Source: Agrobacterium tumefaciens (lineage in GTDB: Bacteria; Pseudomonadota; Alphaproteobacteria; Rhizobiales; Rhizobiaceae). Taken from it: a stretch of DNA of 64,000 nucleotides. Below, one piece after another: positions 33,242-40,818 of this stretch. The stretch covers positions 62,001-126,000 of the forward strand of contig NZ_CP039889.1 of NCBI RefSeq assembly GCF_005221325.1. Direction: 5' to 3'. Within the stretch, counting starts at the first letter, position 1, and each line of letters opens with the position of its first letter. The notes under the pieces are model-generated. The model made no database searches. It was not told the DNA's origin and was given only the letters and a program-made list of their open reading frames with translations. Both the position numbers and the translations under genes were made by a program.

Positions 33242-34188
33242 AGGTCCCGATCCGCGCTGCGCTTGCCATCGCCGCCTCTTTCGCCGCCTCTCCGGTTCTG
33301 GCGCAAAGCTGCACCTTCAGCATGTCGGATATGAATTTCGGCTTCGTCAACCTCGCGGGCGGCGCAGCCGTGGACACCACGGCGACATTGTCAGTAACCT
33401 GCAACAACCCATTGTCGCTGGCGCTTTCCATTCGCATCTGCCCCAACATCAATGCCGGCAGCGGCGGACAGTCGGGCGGCATCCGCCGGATGCTTCAGGG
33501 CAGCAACATCCTCAATTACCAGCTCTATCAGAATTCCGCCCGAACAACCTCTTGGGGATCGATCACGCAGCCAGCACTCGGATCGCCTCCGCCGATCGAT
33601 CTGCTGCTGTCGCCGCTGATCAACACCGCCAGCCGCACAGTCTATGGTCGGATCAATGCGAGCCAGTCCTCGGCGGCGCGCGGACTTTATCTCTCCAGCT
33701 TTGCCGGAGCAGAGACCAGTTTCACTTATACAAGCTATACCCTCATTCCACCGAGCTGCTCCTCCATCACCCAGAACCCCACCCAGGTGCCATTCACCGT
33801 GTCGGCCGCCGTGGCGCCCACCTGCATCATCTCGGCTCAGAACATCAACTTCGGCAGTCACGGCGTGCTCAACACGGCGGTCGATGCGAACGGCGCCGTC
33901 AATCTCACCTGCACCAATGGCCTGAACTACAGTGTGGCGCTGAATGGCGGCCTGAGCAACAGCCCGCCCGCCGCGCGCCAGATGGTGCAAGGTGCGGCGT
34001 CGATCATCTACGGTCTCTATCGCGATATAAGCCGCACCAATGTGTGGGGAAGCGCTGCCGGGCAAATCGCCACCGGCACCGGGAACGGCAGCCTACAGAC
34101 TTTGACCGTCTATGGGCGCGTGCCGGTGCAGAACACGCCGGCACCGGGAAATTACGCCGATACGGTCGTCGTGACGGTGAACTACTGA
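33238..34188 (+). CDS. Fimbrial tip adhesin, CsuE type (two spore coat U domains)
   Basis: A 316-residue secreted protein with a signal peptide (1-23, A-A-S-P-V-L-A-Q) and two SCPU domains in tandem. Both domains repeat D/N-M/I-N-F-G and end in a Y-x-D-T-V-type strand (second: V-V-V-T-V-N-Y). In CsuE the first domain is the receptor-binding tip and the second the pilin-like anchor. The ATG overlaps the usher stop; an AGGAG site lies just before it. The 3' end overlaps the convergent ABC-F gene by 7 bp. Confidence 0.87.
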   Translation: MKVPIRAALAIAASFAASPVLAQSCTFSMSDMNFGFVNLAGGAAVDTTATLSVTCNNPLSLALSIRICPNINAGSGGQSGGIRRMLQGSNILNYQLYQNSARTTSWGSITQPALGSPPPIDLLLSPLINTASRTVYGRINASQSSAARGLYLSSFAGAETSFTYTSYTLIPPSCSSITQNPTQVPFTVSAAVAPTCIISAQNINFGSHGVLNTAVDANGAVNLTCTNGLNYSVALNGGLSNSPPAARQMVQGAASIIYGLYRDISRTNVWGSAAGQIATGTGNGSLQTLTVYGRVPVQNTPAPGNYADTVVVTVNY

Positions 34189-35783
34189 CGCGCGCGGGAT
34201 AACACCCCAAGTTCAATCCGTCGGTCGATGCCGAGGCCGGTGAGAAACGCCTCATCATGGCTGACGACCAGCAAGGCACCATCATAGGCTCTGAGGCCCG
34301 CCTCCACGGCGGCGATGGAATCGATATCCAGGTGGTTCGTCGGCTCATCAAGGATCAACAATTGCGGCGGCTGCGGACCACCGAGGACACAGGCAAGGCC
34401 GGCGCGCAGCATCTGACCGCCCGACAGTGTTCCGACATTCTGCAAGGCGGCGTCAGCGCGGAACATGAAACGCGCAAGCGCTGCCCGGCAGGCATTTTCC
34501 CCCGATTGCGGATTGAGCTTGAGGAAGTTCTCGCGGATCGACAGCCCCGCATCCAGCAGGCTGACCTGCTGGTCGAGAAACGCCGCTTTGACACCGAGAT
34601 GAACCCTCCCTGCAAAGGGTGGCAAATCCCCTGTTATCACGGACAGCAACGTCGTTTTTCCAGATCCATTCGGACCGGTGACGGCGACCCGTTGCGGACC
34701 GGTGATCTCGAATGACAGATCGGCAAGCACGGGACGGTCGGCAGAATTTCCCGCCGCCAGCTTTTGCAGGCTCAGCACGGTTTTCGTCGCGTGCAAGCCG
34801 CTCGGCGGCAGGGTGACGGTGACCTCCTGCATGATTTCAATACTTTCACGCGCCATCCGCAAATCATCCGTCGCTTCGGCTTTCAGGCGGCTGGCGAGAT
34901 TGGCATTATCGCCGCTCGTCTTTTCAGCGCGCCTTTTCATGCCACCCGTAACGATGCGCGGCATATCGCCCTTCGCCGCTTTTGCGGCACCCTTCGCATC
35001 GCGGCGCGCCTTGCGTTCCAACGTCTCCTGCGACTTCTTCCTGACCTCGGACAGGCGTTTTTGAGCGCTGGCAAGGTCCTGTTCGGCAGCAGCCAGTTCC
35101 AACGCCTTTTGCGCGCGGTATTGGCTCCAGTTTCCGCCATAACGGGCGGCGCCGAGCGAGGTCATCTCGACGATGGCATCGATCGTTTCGAGAAGTTCGC
35201 GATCATGGCTGACCACGATGGCTCCGCCACGCCAGACCGCCAGGAAATCGGCGACGAAGATGCGACCGTCGCGATCGAGATTGTTGGTCGGTTCGTCGAG
35301 AATCAGGAAATCCGGCGCGGCGTGGATCTGTGCGGCAAGCGCTGCCCGTGTGCGTTGCCCGCCCGAGAGCGCGGAAAGCGGTGTGGCGGGTGATGCATCG
35401 AGCTCGACCCAGGCCAGCGCCTCGGCAATCGTCTCCTCCAGCATCCAGTCGACATCGCCGAGTTCCTCGAGCGTCGCCATTCCCGCCTGTGCGCGCGAAA
35501 GCACCTGCAGCGCATGGCGCGCCTCGAACAGGTCGGCGATGGTGTCATCGTCGCCGACCTGCACGCTTTGCCGCAGTACGCTGATCCTGCCGGAAACGGA
35601 GACCGTGCCTGTTGATGGCAGCAGCTCACCGGTGATCAGCTTCAGAAGCGTCGTCTTGCCGACACCGTTGCGCCCCACAAGGCCAACGCGTTCAAGGCCG
35701 AAGCGAAGATTGATGTTGGAAAAAAGCGGATGACCGTCAGGTGTGGCCCACGAGAGGTCTGAAAGGGTGATGGAATGCGGCAT
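34182..35783 (-). CDS. ABC-F family ATPase (ribosome-associated, two ABC domains)
   Basis: A 533-residue soluble protein with two ABC cassettes and no membrane segments. Cassette 1 has G-R-N-G-V-G-K-T-T, signature L-S-G-G-Q-R-T-R and L-D-E-P-T-N-N-L-D; cassette 2 has G-P-N-G-S-G-K-T-T, signature L-S-G-G-Q-M-L-R and L-D-E-P-T-N-H-L-D. The linker (about 235-310) is highly basic and helical (E-V-R-K-K-S-Q-E-T-L-E-R-K-A-R-R-D-A-K). ABC-F proteins act on the ribosomal E site in translation control or antibiotic protection; which applies here cannot be told. The ATG at 35783 has an AGGAG site; an out-of-frame upstream ORF overlaps the start. Confidence 0.9.
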   Translation of the reverse strand: MPHSITLSDLSWATPDGHPLFSNINLRFGLERVGLVGRNGVGKTTLLKLITGELLPSTGTVSVSGRISVLRQSVQVGDDDTIADLFEARHALQVLSRAQAGMATLEELGDVDWMLEETIAEALAWVELDASPATPLSALSGGQRTRAALAAQIHAAPDFLILDEPTNNLDRDGRIFVADFLAVWRGGAIVVSHDRELLETIDAIVEMTSLGAARYGGNWSQYRAQKALELAAAEQDLASAQKRLSEVRKKSQETLERKARRDAKGAAKAAKGDMPRIVTGGMKRRAEKTSGDNANLASRLKAEATDDLRMARESIEIMQEVTVTLPPSGLHATKTVLSLQKLAAGNSADRPVLADLSFEITGPQRVAVTGPNGSGKTTLLSVITGDLPPFAGRVHLGVKAAFLDQQVSLLDAGLSIRENFLKLNPQSGENACRAALARFMFRADAALQNVGTLSGGQMLRAGLACVLGGPQPPQLLILDEPTNHLDIDSIAAVEAGLRAYDGALLVVSHDEAFLTGLGIDRRIELGVLSRARQ

Positions 35784-35841
35784 GGATACGGGTTCTCCTG
35801 ATGACAAGGCGTTGCGGCTTTGTGATCGGGTTGAAATCCAT
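35737..35841 (-). CDS. Possible upstream ORF (leader peptide) overlapping the ABC-F start
   Basis: A 34-codon frame starting M-D-F-N-P-I-T-K-P-Q-R-L-V-I-R-R and ending 47 bp inside the ABC-F gene in another frame. Another ATG 10 bp upstream (35851) opens a longer frame. ABC-F resistance genes are often controlled by translated leaders, so this may be a regulatory peptide, but no strong ribosome site is visible and chance is possible. Confidence 0.3.
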   Translation of the reverse strand: MDFNPITKPQRLVIRRTRIHAAFHHPFRPLVGHT

Positions 35842-35927
35842 GGTGCACCATCCTGTTGGTATTGCGGATAAAACGCCCTTACGCGAACAAAGCGGCGCGT
35901 TCGTGACGTAGGTTCAGTGTTCCGGAG

Positions 35928-35965
35928 GAAACGCCGGGAGGATGCCCCCGGCGTTTCTTTTTTTT
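35928..35965 (+). terminator. Strong intrinsic terminator facing right
   Basis: An 11-bp perfect stem (35928..35938 with 35947..35957, arms GAAACGCCGGG and CCCGGCGTTTC), 8-base loop, then eight T on the plus strand. Read on the minus strand it starts just after the stop of the exporter gene (35965) and is followed only by TTTCC, so it may also end that transcript less efficiently. No plus-strand gene precedes it. Confidence 0.8.
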
Positions 35966-37767
35966 CAGGCCACCAGGCCCTTGGTCAGTTCCAGCGCCTG
36001 TCGTTCGAACAGCCGGCGGTAGATGCCGTCATGGAGCCGGATCAGCGCCTGATGGTCACCCTCTTCGACAATCCTGCCCTTGTCGAACACCAGCAGCCGG
36101 TCGAGCGCCCGGACCGTGGAAAGACGGTGGGCGATGACGAGCGTGGTGCGGCCATCCATCAGCCGTTCCATCGCCTGCTGGATCTGCACTTCGCTTTCGC
36201 TGTCGAGGCTCGATGTCGCCTCGTCCAGGATCAGCACCGGCGCATCTGCCAGAAAGGCGCGGGCGATGGCGACACGCTGGCGCTCGCCGCCCGACAGCTT
36301 GACGCCGCGTTCGCCCACCATGGTCTCATATCCCTTGGGCAGGGACATGATGAAATCATGGGCGCTCGCCTGTTTCGCCGCCTGCTCGATCTCACGACGC
36401 GAGGCATCCGGCCGGCCATAGGCGATGTTTTCCGCCAGCGTGCGGTGGAACAGGATGGGTTCCTGCTGCACGATGGCGATCTGGCCGCGCAGGCTTGCCT
36501 GCGTGACATCGGCGATGTTCTGTCCGTCAATGCGGATGGCCCCCGCCTTTATGTCGTAAAGGCGCTGGATGAGCTTGACGAAGGTCGTCTTGCCCGAACC
36601 GGAATGACCGACCAGACCCACACGCTCGCCCGGCTTGATGGTGACCGAGAAGTCCTCATAAAGCGGGGTTGCATGCGCACCATACTGGAAGGTGACGTGA
36701 TCGAAGACGATCTCGCCCTTGCCGATATTGATCCGCTTGGCATCCGGCCTGTCTTCGACACCCAGCGGCATCTTGTCGAGGAGCACCAGCTCTTCCATGT
36801 CGTTGACGGCGCGTTGGAGGTTGCGGATATCCTGGCCCACATCGCGCAGATAACCCTGCAGCACGAAGAACATGGCCAGCACGAAGGTGATGTCGCCGGC
36901 GGTCGCCAGACCCTTCTGCCACATGATGAGGCCGGTGCCGAGGATGCCCGCCTGCATCGAAACCATCATGAAGCTCTGGATCGTGCCGTTCAGCGTACCG
37001 CGTTTCCAGGTTCTGCGCGTCCGGTTGTCCCATTTCACCAGCACATGGCCAAGCCGCTCTTCTTCGCGGGTTTCGGCACCGAAGGCCTTGACCACCGCGT
37101 TGCAGCTGATCGCATCTGCCAGCGCGCCGCCAAGCCGGGTGTCCCAGGCATTGGCAAGCCGTGCCGCCGGCGACACATACCCCATCGAAAGCCCGACCGT
37201 GACGCCGATATAGATCAGCGAGCCGAGGCCGACGATCAGACCCATCACCGGCCAGTAACTGCCGAGCACGATGGTGGCGCCCACCAGCATGACGATAGAG
37301 GGCAGGAGCGCGACGAGCAGCAGGTCGTTGAGCGAATCCAGTGCCCACATGCCGCGCGTGATCTTGCGCACCGTCGAGCCGGCAAAGCTGTTGGCGTGCC
37401 AGTCGGTGGAGAAACGCTGCACCTTGTGGAAGCCGTTATTGGTGACATCCGCCATGGTCTTCAGCGTCAGCCGGATGATGCCGTTGAAGATGAACCAGCG
37501 CAGCACAACGCTGGTAAAGCCAAGCGCCACCACGATGACGAAGGCGCGCAGCGCGCCATCAGCCGCATTGGCGCCACCATTGTCACCAGCGATGGCATCA
37601 ACGATCCGGCCGGAAAAGACCGGCACCATCACCTCGGCGAGCGTGCTGGCCACCACCAGCACGATGATGAAACCCACGAGCGCCTTTCGGTGGCTCCAAT
37701 GGTTGAAAACAAAGCCGAGCACATGGCGATAGGCATCGGCGCGGAAATCGAGCTTCTTGCTTGACAT
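35965..37767 (-). CDS. MsbA/MDR-type ABC exporter (fused membrane and ATPase domains)
   Basis: A 600-residue half-transporter. An N-terminal exporter membrane domain with six helices (about 30-330) is followed by an ABC domain with Walker A G-H-S-G-S-G-K-T-T, signature L-S-G-G-E-R-Q-R-V, Walker B V-L-I-L-D-E-A-T-S-S-L-D and H-loop A-H-R-L-S-T-V. It would work as a homodimer exporting lipids, peptides or drugs; the substrate is unknown. The ATG at 37767 gives the normal cytoplasmic N-terminus (M-S-S-K-K-L-D-F); a TTG at 37836 is unlikely. The ribosome site is weak. Confidence 0.9.
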   Translation of the reverse strand: MSSKKLDFRADAYRHVLGFVFNHWSHRKALVGFIIVLVVASTLAEVMVPVFSGRIVDAIAGDNGGANAADGALRAFVIVVALGFTSVVLRWFIFNGIIRLTLKTMADVTNNGFHKVQRFSTDWHANSFAGSTVRKITRGMWALDSLNDLLLVALLPSIVMLVGATIVLGSYWPVMGLIVGLGSLIYIGVTVGLSMGYVSPAARLANAWDTRLGGALADAISCNAVVKAFGAETREEERLGHVLVKWDNRTRRTWKRGTLNGTIQSFMMVSMQAGILGTGLIMWQKGLATAGDITFVLAMFFVLQGYLRDVGQDIRNLQRAVNDMEELVLLDKMPLGVEDRPDAKRINIGKGEIVFDHVTFQYGAHATPLYEDFSVTIKPGERVGLVGHSGSGKTTFVKLIQRLYDIKAGAIRIDGQNIADVTQASLRGQIAIVQQEPILFHRTLAENIAYGRPDASRREIEQAAKQASAHDFIMSLPKGYETMVGERGVKLSGGERQRVAIARAFLADAPVLILDEATSSLDSESEVQIQQAMERLMDGRTTLVIAHRLSTVRALDRLLVFDKGRIVEEGDHQALIRLHDGIYRRLFERQALELTKGLVA

Positions 37768-38224
37768 TTTAACCAGCCCGGCGCCGCAAACAGGACGACC
37801 GGTCCTCAAAAACGGAAGTTGGATGGCACAGCCCAAGCGGGAGACAAAATGATCCCGTCAGATCAATCGGGCTATGAAGGAAAACAAACCGCATGTCGGG
37901 CGCGCATAGGGCGGGCCGCGAATGGATATGACCTAGTGTCGGGACATACCTTGCGGGAGGGTTTTGATGAATGCTGGTGTCATGCAACGCCTCCCTTTGT
38001 TCGATCTGACGCGGTGGAGCATTTTGTAGCTGAGCCGCTCGACCTTGCCAAGCGGGTTTTTGCAACCTTGTGGCAAGTGATGTGAAAATAACACACCAGC
38101 CGACCGGTCGTCATGATCGTGGCCGCTCCGGGCGCGGCCACGATTTTCGATGTGAACATCATCCTTCGCTCAGCCAGACAGGATGCGCGGCGGTGAGCCG
38201 GAAGTCGAGATTTACCGCTCCCTA
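37768..38224. other. Intergenic region with a hairpin, no clear gene
   Basis: A 457-bp gap. Short frames on both strands have no family resemblance. A 20-residue frame from 37966 on the plus strand (M-N-A-G-V-M-Q-R-L-P-L-F-D-L-T-R-W-S-I-L) follows a GGGAGGG site but is too short to support. The one definite structure is a hairpin at 38116..38144, listed separately. Confidence 0.4.
38116..38147 (+). terminator. GC-rich hairpin, possible terminator
   Basis: A perfect 11-bp stem (38116..38126 with 38134..38144, arms ATCGTGGCCGC and GCGGCCACGAT) with a 7-base loop, followed by TTT on the plus strand. It lies about 80 bp beyond the end of the minus-strand TctC gene and could end that transcript or a plus-strand RNA; the T-tract is short either way. 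Confidence 0.5.
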
Positions 38225-39214
38225 TCAGTCCATCTGCACATTCGCGTTCTTGACCACCGGTTCCCACTTGGCGATCTCAGCTGCGACGTGGTCTTTCAGT
38301 TCATCCGGTGAGGAGGCGACGATCTTGGCGCTGAAATCCGCCATGCGTGCGGCGACGCCCGCATCGGCAAGCGCCTTCTTGGCGGCGGCGTTCAGCTTGT
38401 CGACCACATCGGCCGGCGTGCCGGCGGGTGCAAAGAGTGCGTTCCAGGTATAGGTCTCGTAACCCGGCACGGTTTCGGCAATCGTCGGCAGATCCGGGAA
38501 GGACGAAGCCCGCTCCTTGGTGGTAACGCCGAGCGCCCGCAAGGTGCCGGATTTTATATGTCCTGACGAGGACGGCAGATTGTCGAACATGATGGAAATC
38601 TGGTTGCCGAGAAGATCGTTGAGCGCCGGGCCTGCCCCCTTGTAGGGCACATGCTGCATGCTGACACCCGCCATGCTCTTGAACAGCTCACCGGAAAGAT
38701 GCAGCGGCGTACCATTGCCGGAAGAGGCATAGGCGTATTTATCCGGCTCCGCCTTCAGGAGGGCGATCAGCTCCTCGACGCTGTTGACGTTGAGCTTCGG
38801 ATTGACCACCAGCACGTTCGGAACCACCACCAGCAGCGAGACCGGCGCGAAATCCTTCTGCGGATCGTAAGGCTTGGTCTTGAGGATGAGCGGGTTGAGC
38901 GCGTGGGTAGCAACGGTGCCCATCAGGATCGTATAGCCATCAGGCTCGGCGCGGGCCACCCGGTCGGCGCCGAGATTGCCACCGGCCCCGGCGACATTTT
39001 CAACCACGATCTGCTGGCCGAGTTCATCACCCATCTTCTGCGCGATAACACGCGCCACCACGTCGGTGGAGCCGCCCGCCGCGAAAGGAACGACCAGCGT
39101 GATCGTTCGATCGGGAAAGCCCTCGGCACTCGCCGTCATTCCCATCATGCCGAAAGACACCGCTGCTGCGGCAAGTTTCAACACGGTGCGCCGTTTTGAA
39201 GACCGGTAAATCAT
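38225..39214 (-). CDS. Tripartite tricarboxylate transporter receptor TctC/Bug family (orphan)
   Basis: A 329-residue periplasmic binding protein. An N-terminal R-R-T-V-L-K-L and hydrophobic stretch (to A-S-A-E) form the export signal, possibly Tat-like (S-K-R-R-T-V-L-K). The mature part has the Bug hallmarks I-T-L-V-V-P-F-A-A-G-G-S-T-D and H-V-P-Y-K-G-A-G-P-A-L-N-D-L-L-G. Such receptors bind carboxylates such as citrate or glutamate for TctAB. No TctA or TctB gene lies nearby, so it either works with a distant transporter or has a sensory role, as many orphan Bug proteins may. Confidence 0.88.
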   Translation of the reverse strand: MIYRSSKRRTVLKLAAAAVSFGMMGMTASAEGFPDRTITLVVPFAAGGSTDVVARVIAQKMGDELGQQIVVENVAGAGGNLGADRVARAEPDGYTILMGTVATHALNPLILKTKPYDPQKDFAPVSLLVVVPNVLVVNPKLNVNSVEELIALLKAEPDKYAYASSGNGTPLHLSGELFKSMAGVSMQHVPYKGAGPALNDLLGNQISIMFDNLPSSSGHIKSGTLRALGVTTKERASSFPDLPTIAETVPGYETYTWNALFAPAGTPADVVDKLNAAAKKALADAGVAARMADFSAKIVASSPDELKDHVAAEIAKWEPVVKNANVQMD

Positions 39215-39328
39215 GAACCCTCCTTATACATGGCCTCCTCGCCATCCGCGCATAGTAGCTAAAATGCACCTCAGGGCAACCCGCCGGGTATCGGGCGATC
39301 CCGGCAGGTTTTGAGCAGCAAAGACCCG

Positions 39329-40024
39329 TCAGGCCTTCATCCGCTCTTCGACGACCTGCCAGTTGACCAGCTTGTCGAGCACGGCGCGGATATGGTCGGG
39401 CTTGCGGTTTTCATAATCGAGGTAATAGGCGTGTTCCCAGATATCAATGCCGAGATAGGCCGGACGGCCGACGGCCACGGGGTTGTTGCCGTCCTCATAT
39501 CCGATCATCGCGAGCTTGTTGTCGTCACCACGCGTCAGCCACACCCAGCCGGTGCCGAACACCGTATCGGACACATCGACCGCGCGTTTGATGAAGCCGT
39601 CATAGTCTCCGAAGGTCTCGTTGAGGGAAGCAGCGAGATCGCCTGTCGGCCGGTTCGGCCCACCCGGAACGAATTGATCCCAATAGGCGACGTGGTTCCA
39701 GGCCTGCGCGGCATTGTTGAAGATTTTGACATCCGCTGCCGCCTTCGATTTGGCCGACTCCTTGACGATCTCGGACAGTTCCATGTCGGCATAGCGGGTT
39801 CCGGCCGCAAGCGTATTCAGCTTGTCGAAATAGGCCTTGTGGTGTTTTCCGTAATGCAGGCCGACCGTTCTTGCCGAAATGACCGGCGCCAGATCGGCCT
39901 CGGCGAAGGGAAGCTTCGGCTGTGCCAAAGGCAGTGCGGCCCGCGCGACATGCGGGCGGGGAAAGATTGCGACCGCGGCCATTGCGGCGCCGGCGGTGAG
40001 AATGGTGCGTCTGGTGATGTCCAT
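39329..40024 (-). CDS. Fe/Mn-family superoxide dismutase with twin-arginine signal
   Basis: A 231-residue SOD that dismutates superoxide. The N-terminus M-D-I-T-R-R-T-I-L-T-A-G followed by a hydrophobic stretch and A-R-A-A is a Tat signal, so the enzyme is probably folded with its metal and exported to the periplasm. Metal ligands are H57 (L-H-Y-G-K-H-H), H111 (W-N-H-V-A-Y-W), D194 and H198 (D-I-W-E-H-A-Y). Two adjacent ATGs occur at 40027 and 40024; the second has the better spacing to GAGGAGG. Iron or manganese cannot be decided with confidence. Confidence 0.9.
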   Translation of the reverse strand: MDITRRTILTAGAAMAAVAIFPRPHVARAALPLAQPKLPFAEADLAPVISARTVGLHYGKHHKAYFDKLNTLAAGTRYADMELSEIVKESAKSKAAADVKIFNNAAQAWNHVAYWDQFVPGGPNRPTGDLAASLNETFGDYDGFIKRAVDVSDTVFGTGWVWLTRGDDNKLAMIGYEDGNNPVAVGRPAYLGIDIWEHAYYLDYENRKPDHIRAVLDKLVNWQVVEERMKA

Positions 40025-40180
40025 CATATCCTCCTCATGAACGGTGATATGGGACTAACCCCGAACTACGGCCCTGGTTTCCTCGCCGGATGCAAATCTG
40101 TCACGGGTCATGATGATCGGCGGGTGCGACGCTGTGTTGACGCGCTGCCGGGGACGGATGGATGAGTTGACCGATGCATA

Positions 40181-40212
40181 AAAGAAAGGCCCTCCCGGCT
40201 GGAGAGGGCCTT
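40181..40212 (-). terminator. Intrinsic terminator of the small secreted protein gene
   Basis: A 9-bp perfect stem (AAGGCCCTC at 40186..40194 with GAGGGCCTT at 40204..40212). On the minus strand the stem runs into TTTCTTTT. It begins 7 bp beyond the stop of the gene ending at 40219. Confidence 0.8.
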
Positions 40213-40218
40213 GCCCGA

Positions 40219-40548
40219 TCAGTAGCGATAATAGTCGCGACGGTCGCGATAATCCCGGTAGTCCCGGCGATCGCGCCATTCACGCCATTCCCGTCTCGCC
40301 TGGCGTTCGCGCCATTCCCGGCGGCCTTCCCAGCGATCGCGCCTGTCCCAGCCGCGCTCATAACGTGGCGGGCCATTCGGGCGGCAATAACCGCGCGGCG
40401 ACAGATGGAAGCCGCGTCCGCAGGCATAATCCACCGTCTGAATGTGGGATGCCGAAGGAGCGGACGGTTGGCCGACAGGCATGGCATTCGCGCCGGTGCC
40501 GAACAGGGCGCCGAAAATCAATCCGGCAGTTAAAATCATCTTGCGCAT
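40219..40548 (-). CDS. Small secreted GCG_CRPN-type protein with Arg/Trp/Tyr/Asp repeats
   Basis: A 109-residue protein with a signal peptide (1-22, ending G-A-N-A). A short Cys motif follows (A-C-G-R-G-F-H-L-S-P-R-G-Y-C-R-P-N, 42-58), which I recognise as the GCG/CRPN prefix seen before low-complexity repeats in many Rhizobiales proteins. The C-terminal half is R/W/Y/D-rich (R-R-E-W-R-E-W-R-D-R-R-D-Y-R-D-Y-R-D) and ends in a repeated R-D-Y pattern. Function unknown; probably a surface or periplasmic protein. A GAGGGAGA site precedes the ATG, and an intrinsic terminator follows. Confidence 0.78.
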   Translation of the reverse strand: MRKMILTAGLIFGALFGTGANAMPVGQPSAPSASHIQTVDYACGRGFHLSPRGYCRPNGPPRYERGWDRRDRWEGRREWRERQARREWREWRDRRDYRDYRDRRDYYRY

Positions 40549-40818
40549 CTTATCTCCCTCCTTGTGGGATGGGGGGATTTAGCGCCCGGCCGGGTGAACT
40601 GTGGCTGAATGAATCGTGATCTTTTCGTGGCAGCGGTTAAGGCCGGCAGCTGCGCTCGCCCCACGGCGCCTGTCACGAAAGCGTTAAGGAAAGCCATTAG
40701 AACCGCCGCCAGCCCGTCCAGAAAATGCACCACTTGCAACGATCGGGCAGCGCCTTTCCCATCGTTAGAGGGGTCAGCGCTTCGCAGTTCCACTCGCGCC
40801 GAAATATCGGAGACATAG

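Noticed and set aside
35917..37764. 615-codon open frame on the plus strand
   Set aside because: It is antisense to the MsbA-like exporter and has no recognisable domain.
37819..38085. 88-codon frame on the plus strand in the gap between exporter and TctC gene
   Set aside because: No ribosome site, no family resemblance and mixed codon use; not enough to call a gene.
38116..38147. Transposon or IS end
   Set aside because: The perfect inverted repeat is a short single hairpin with no transposase, target duplication or second copy.
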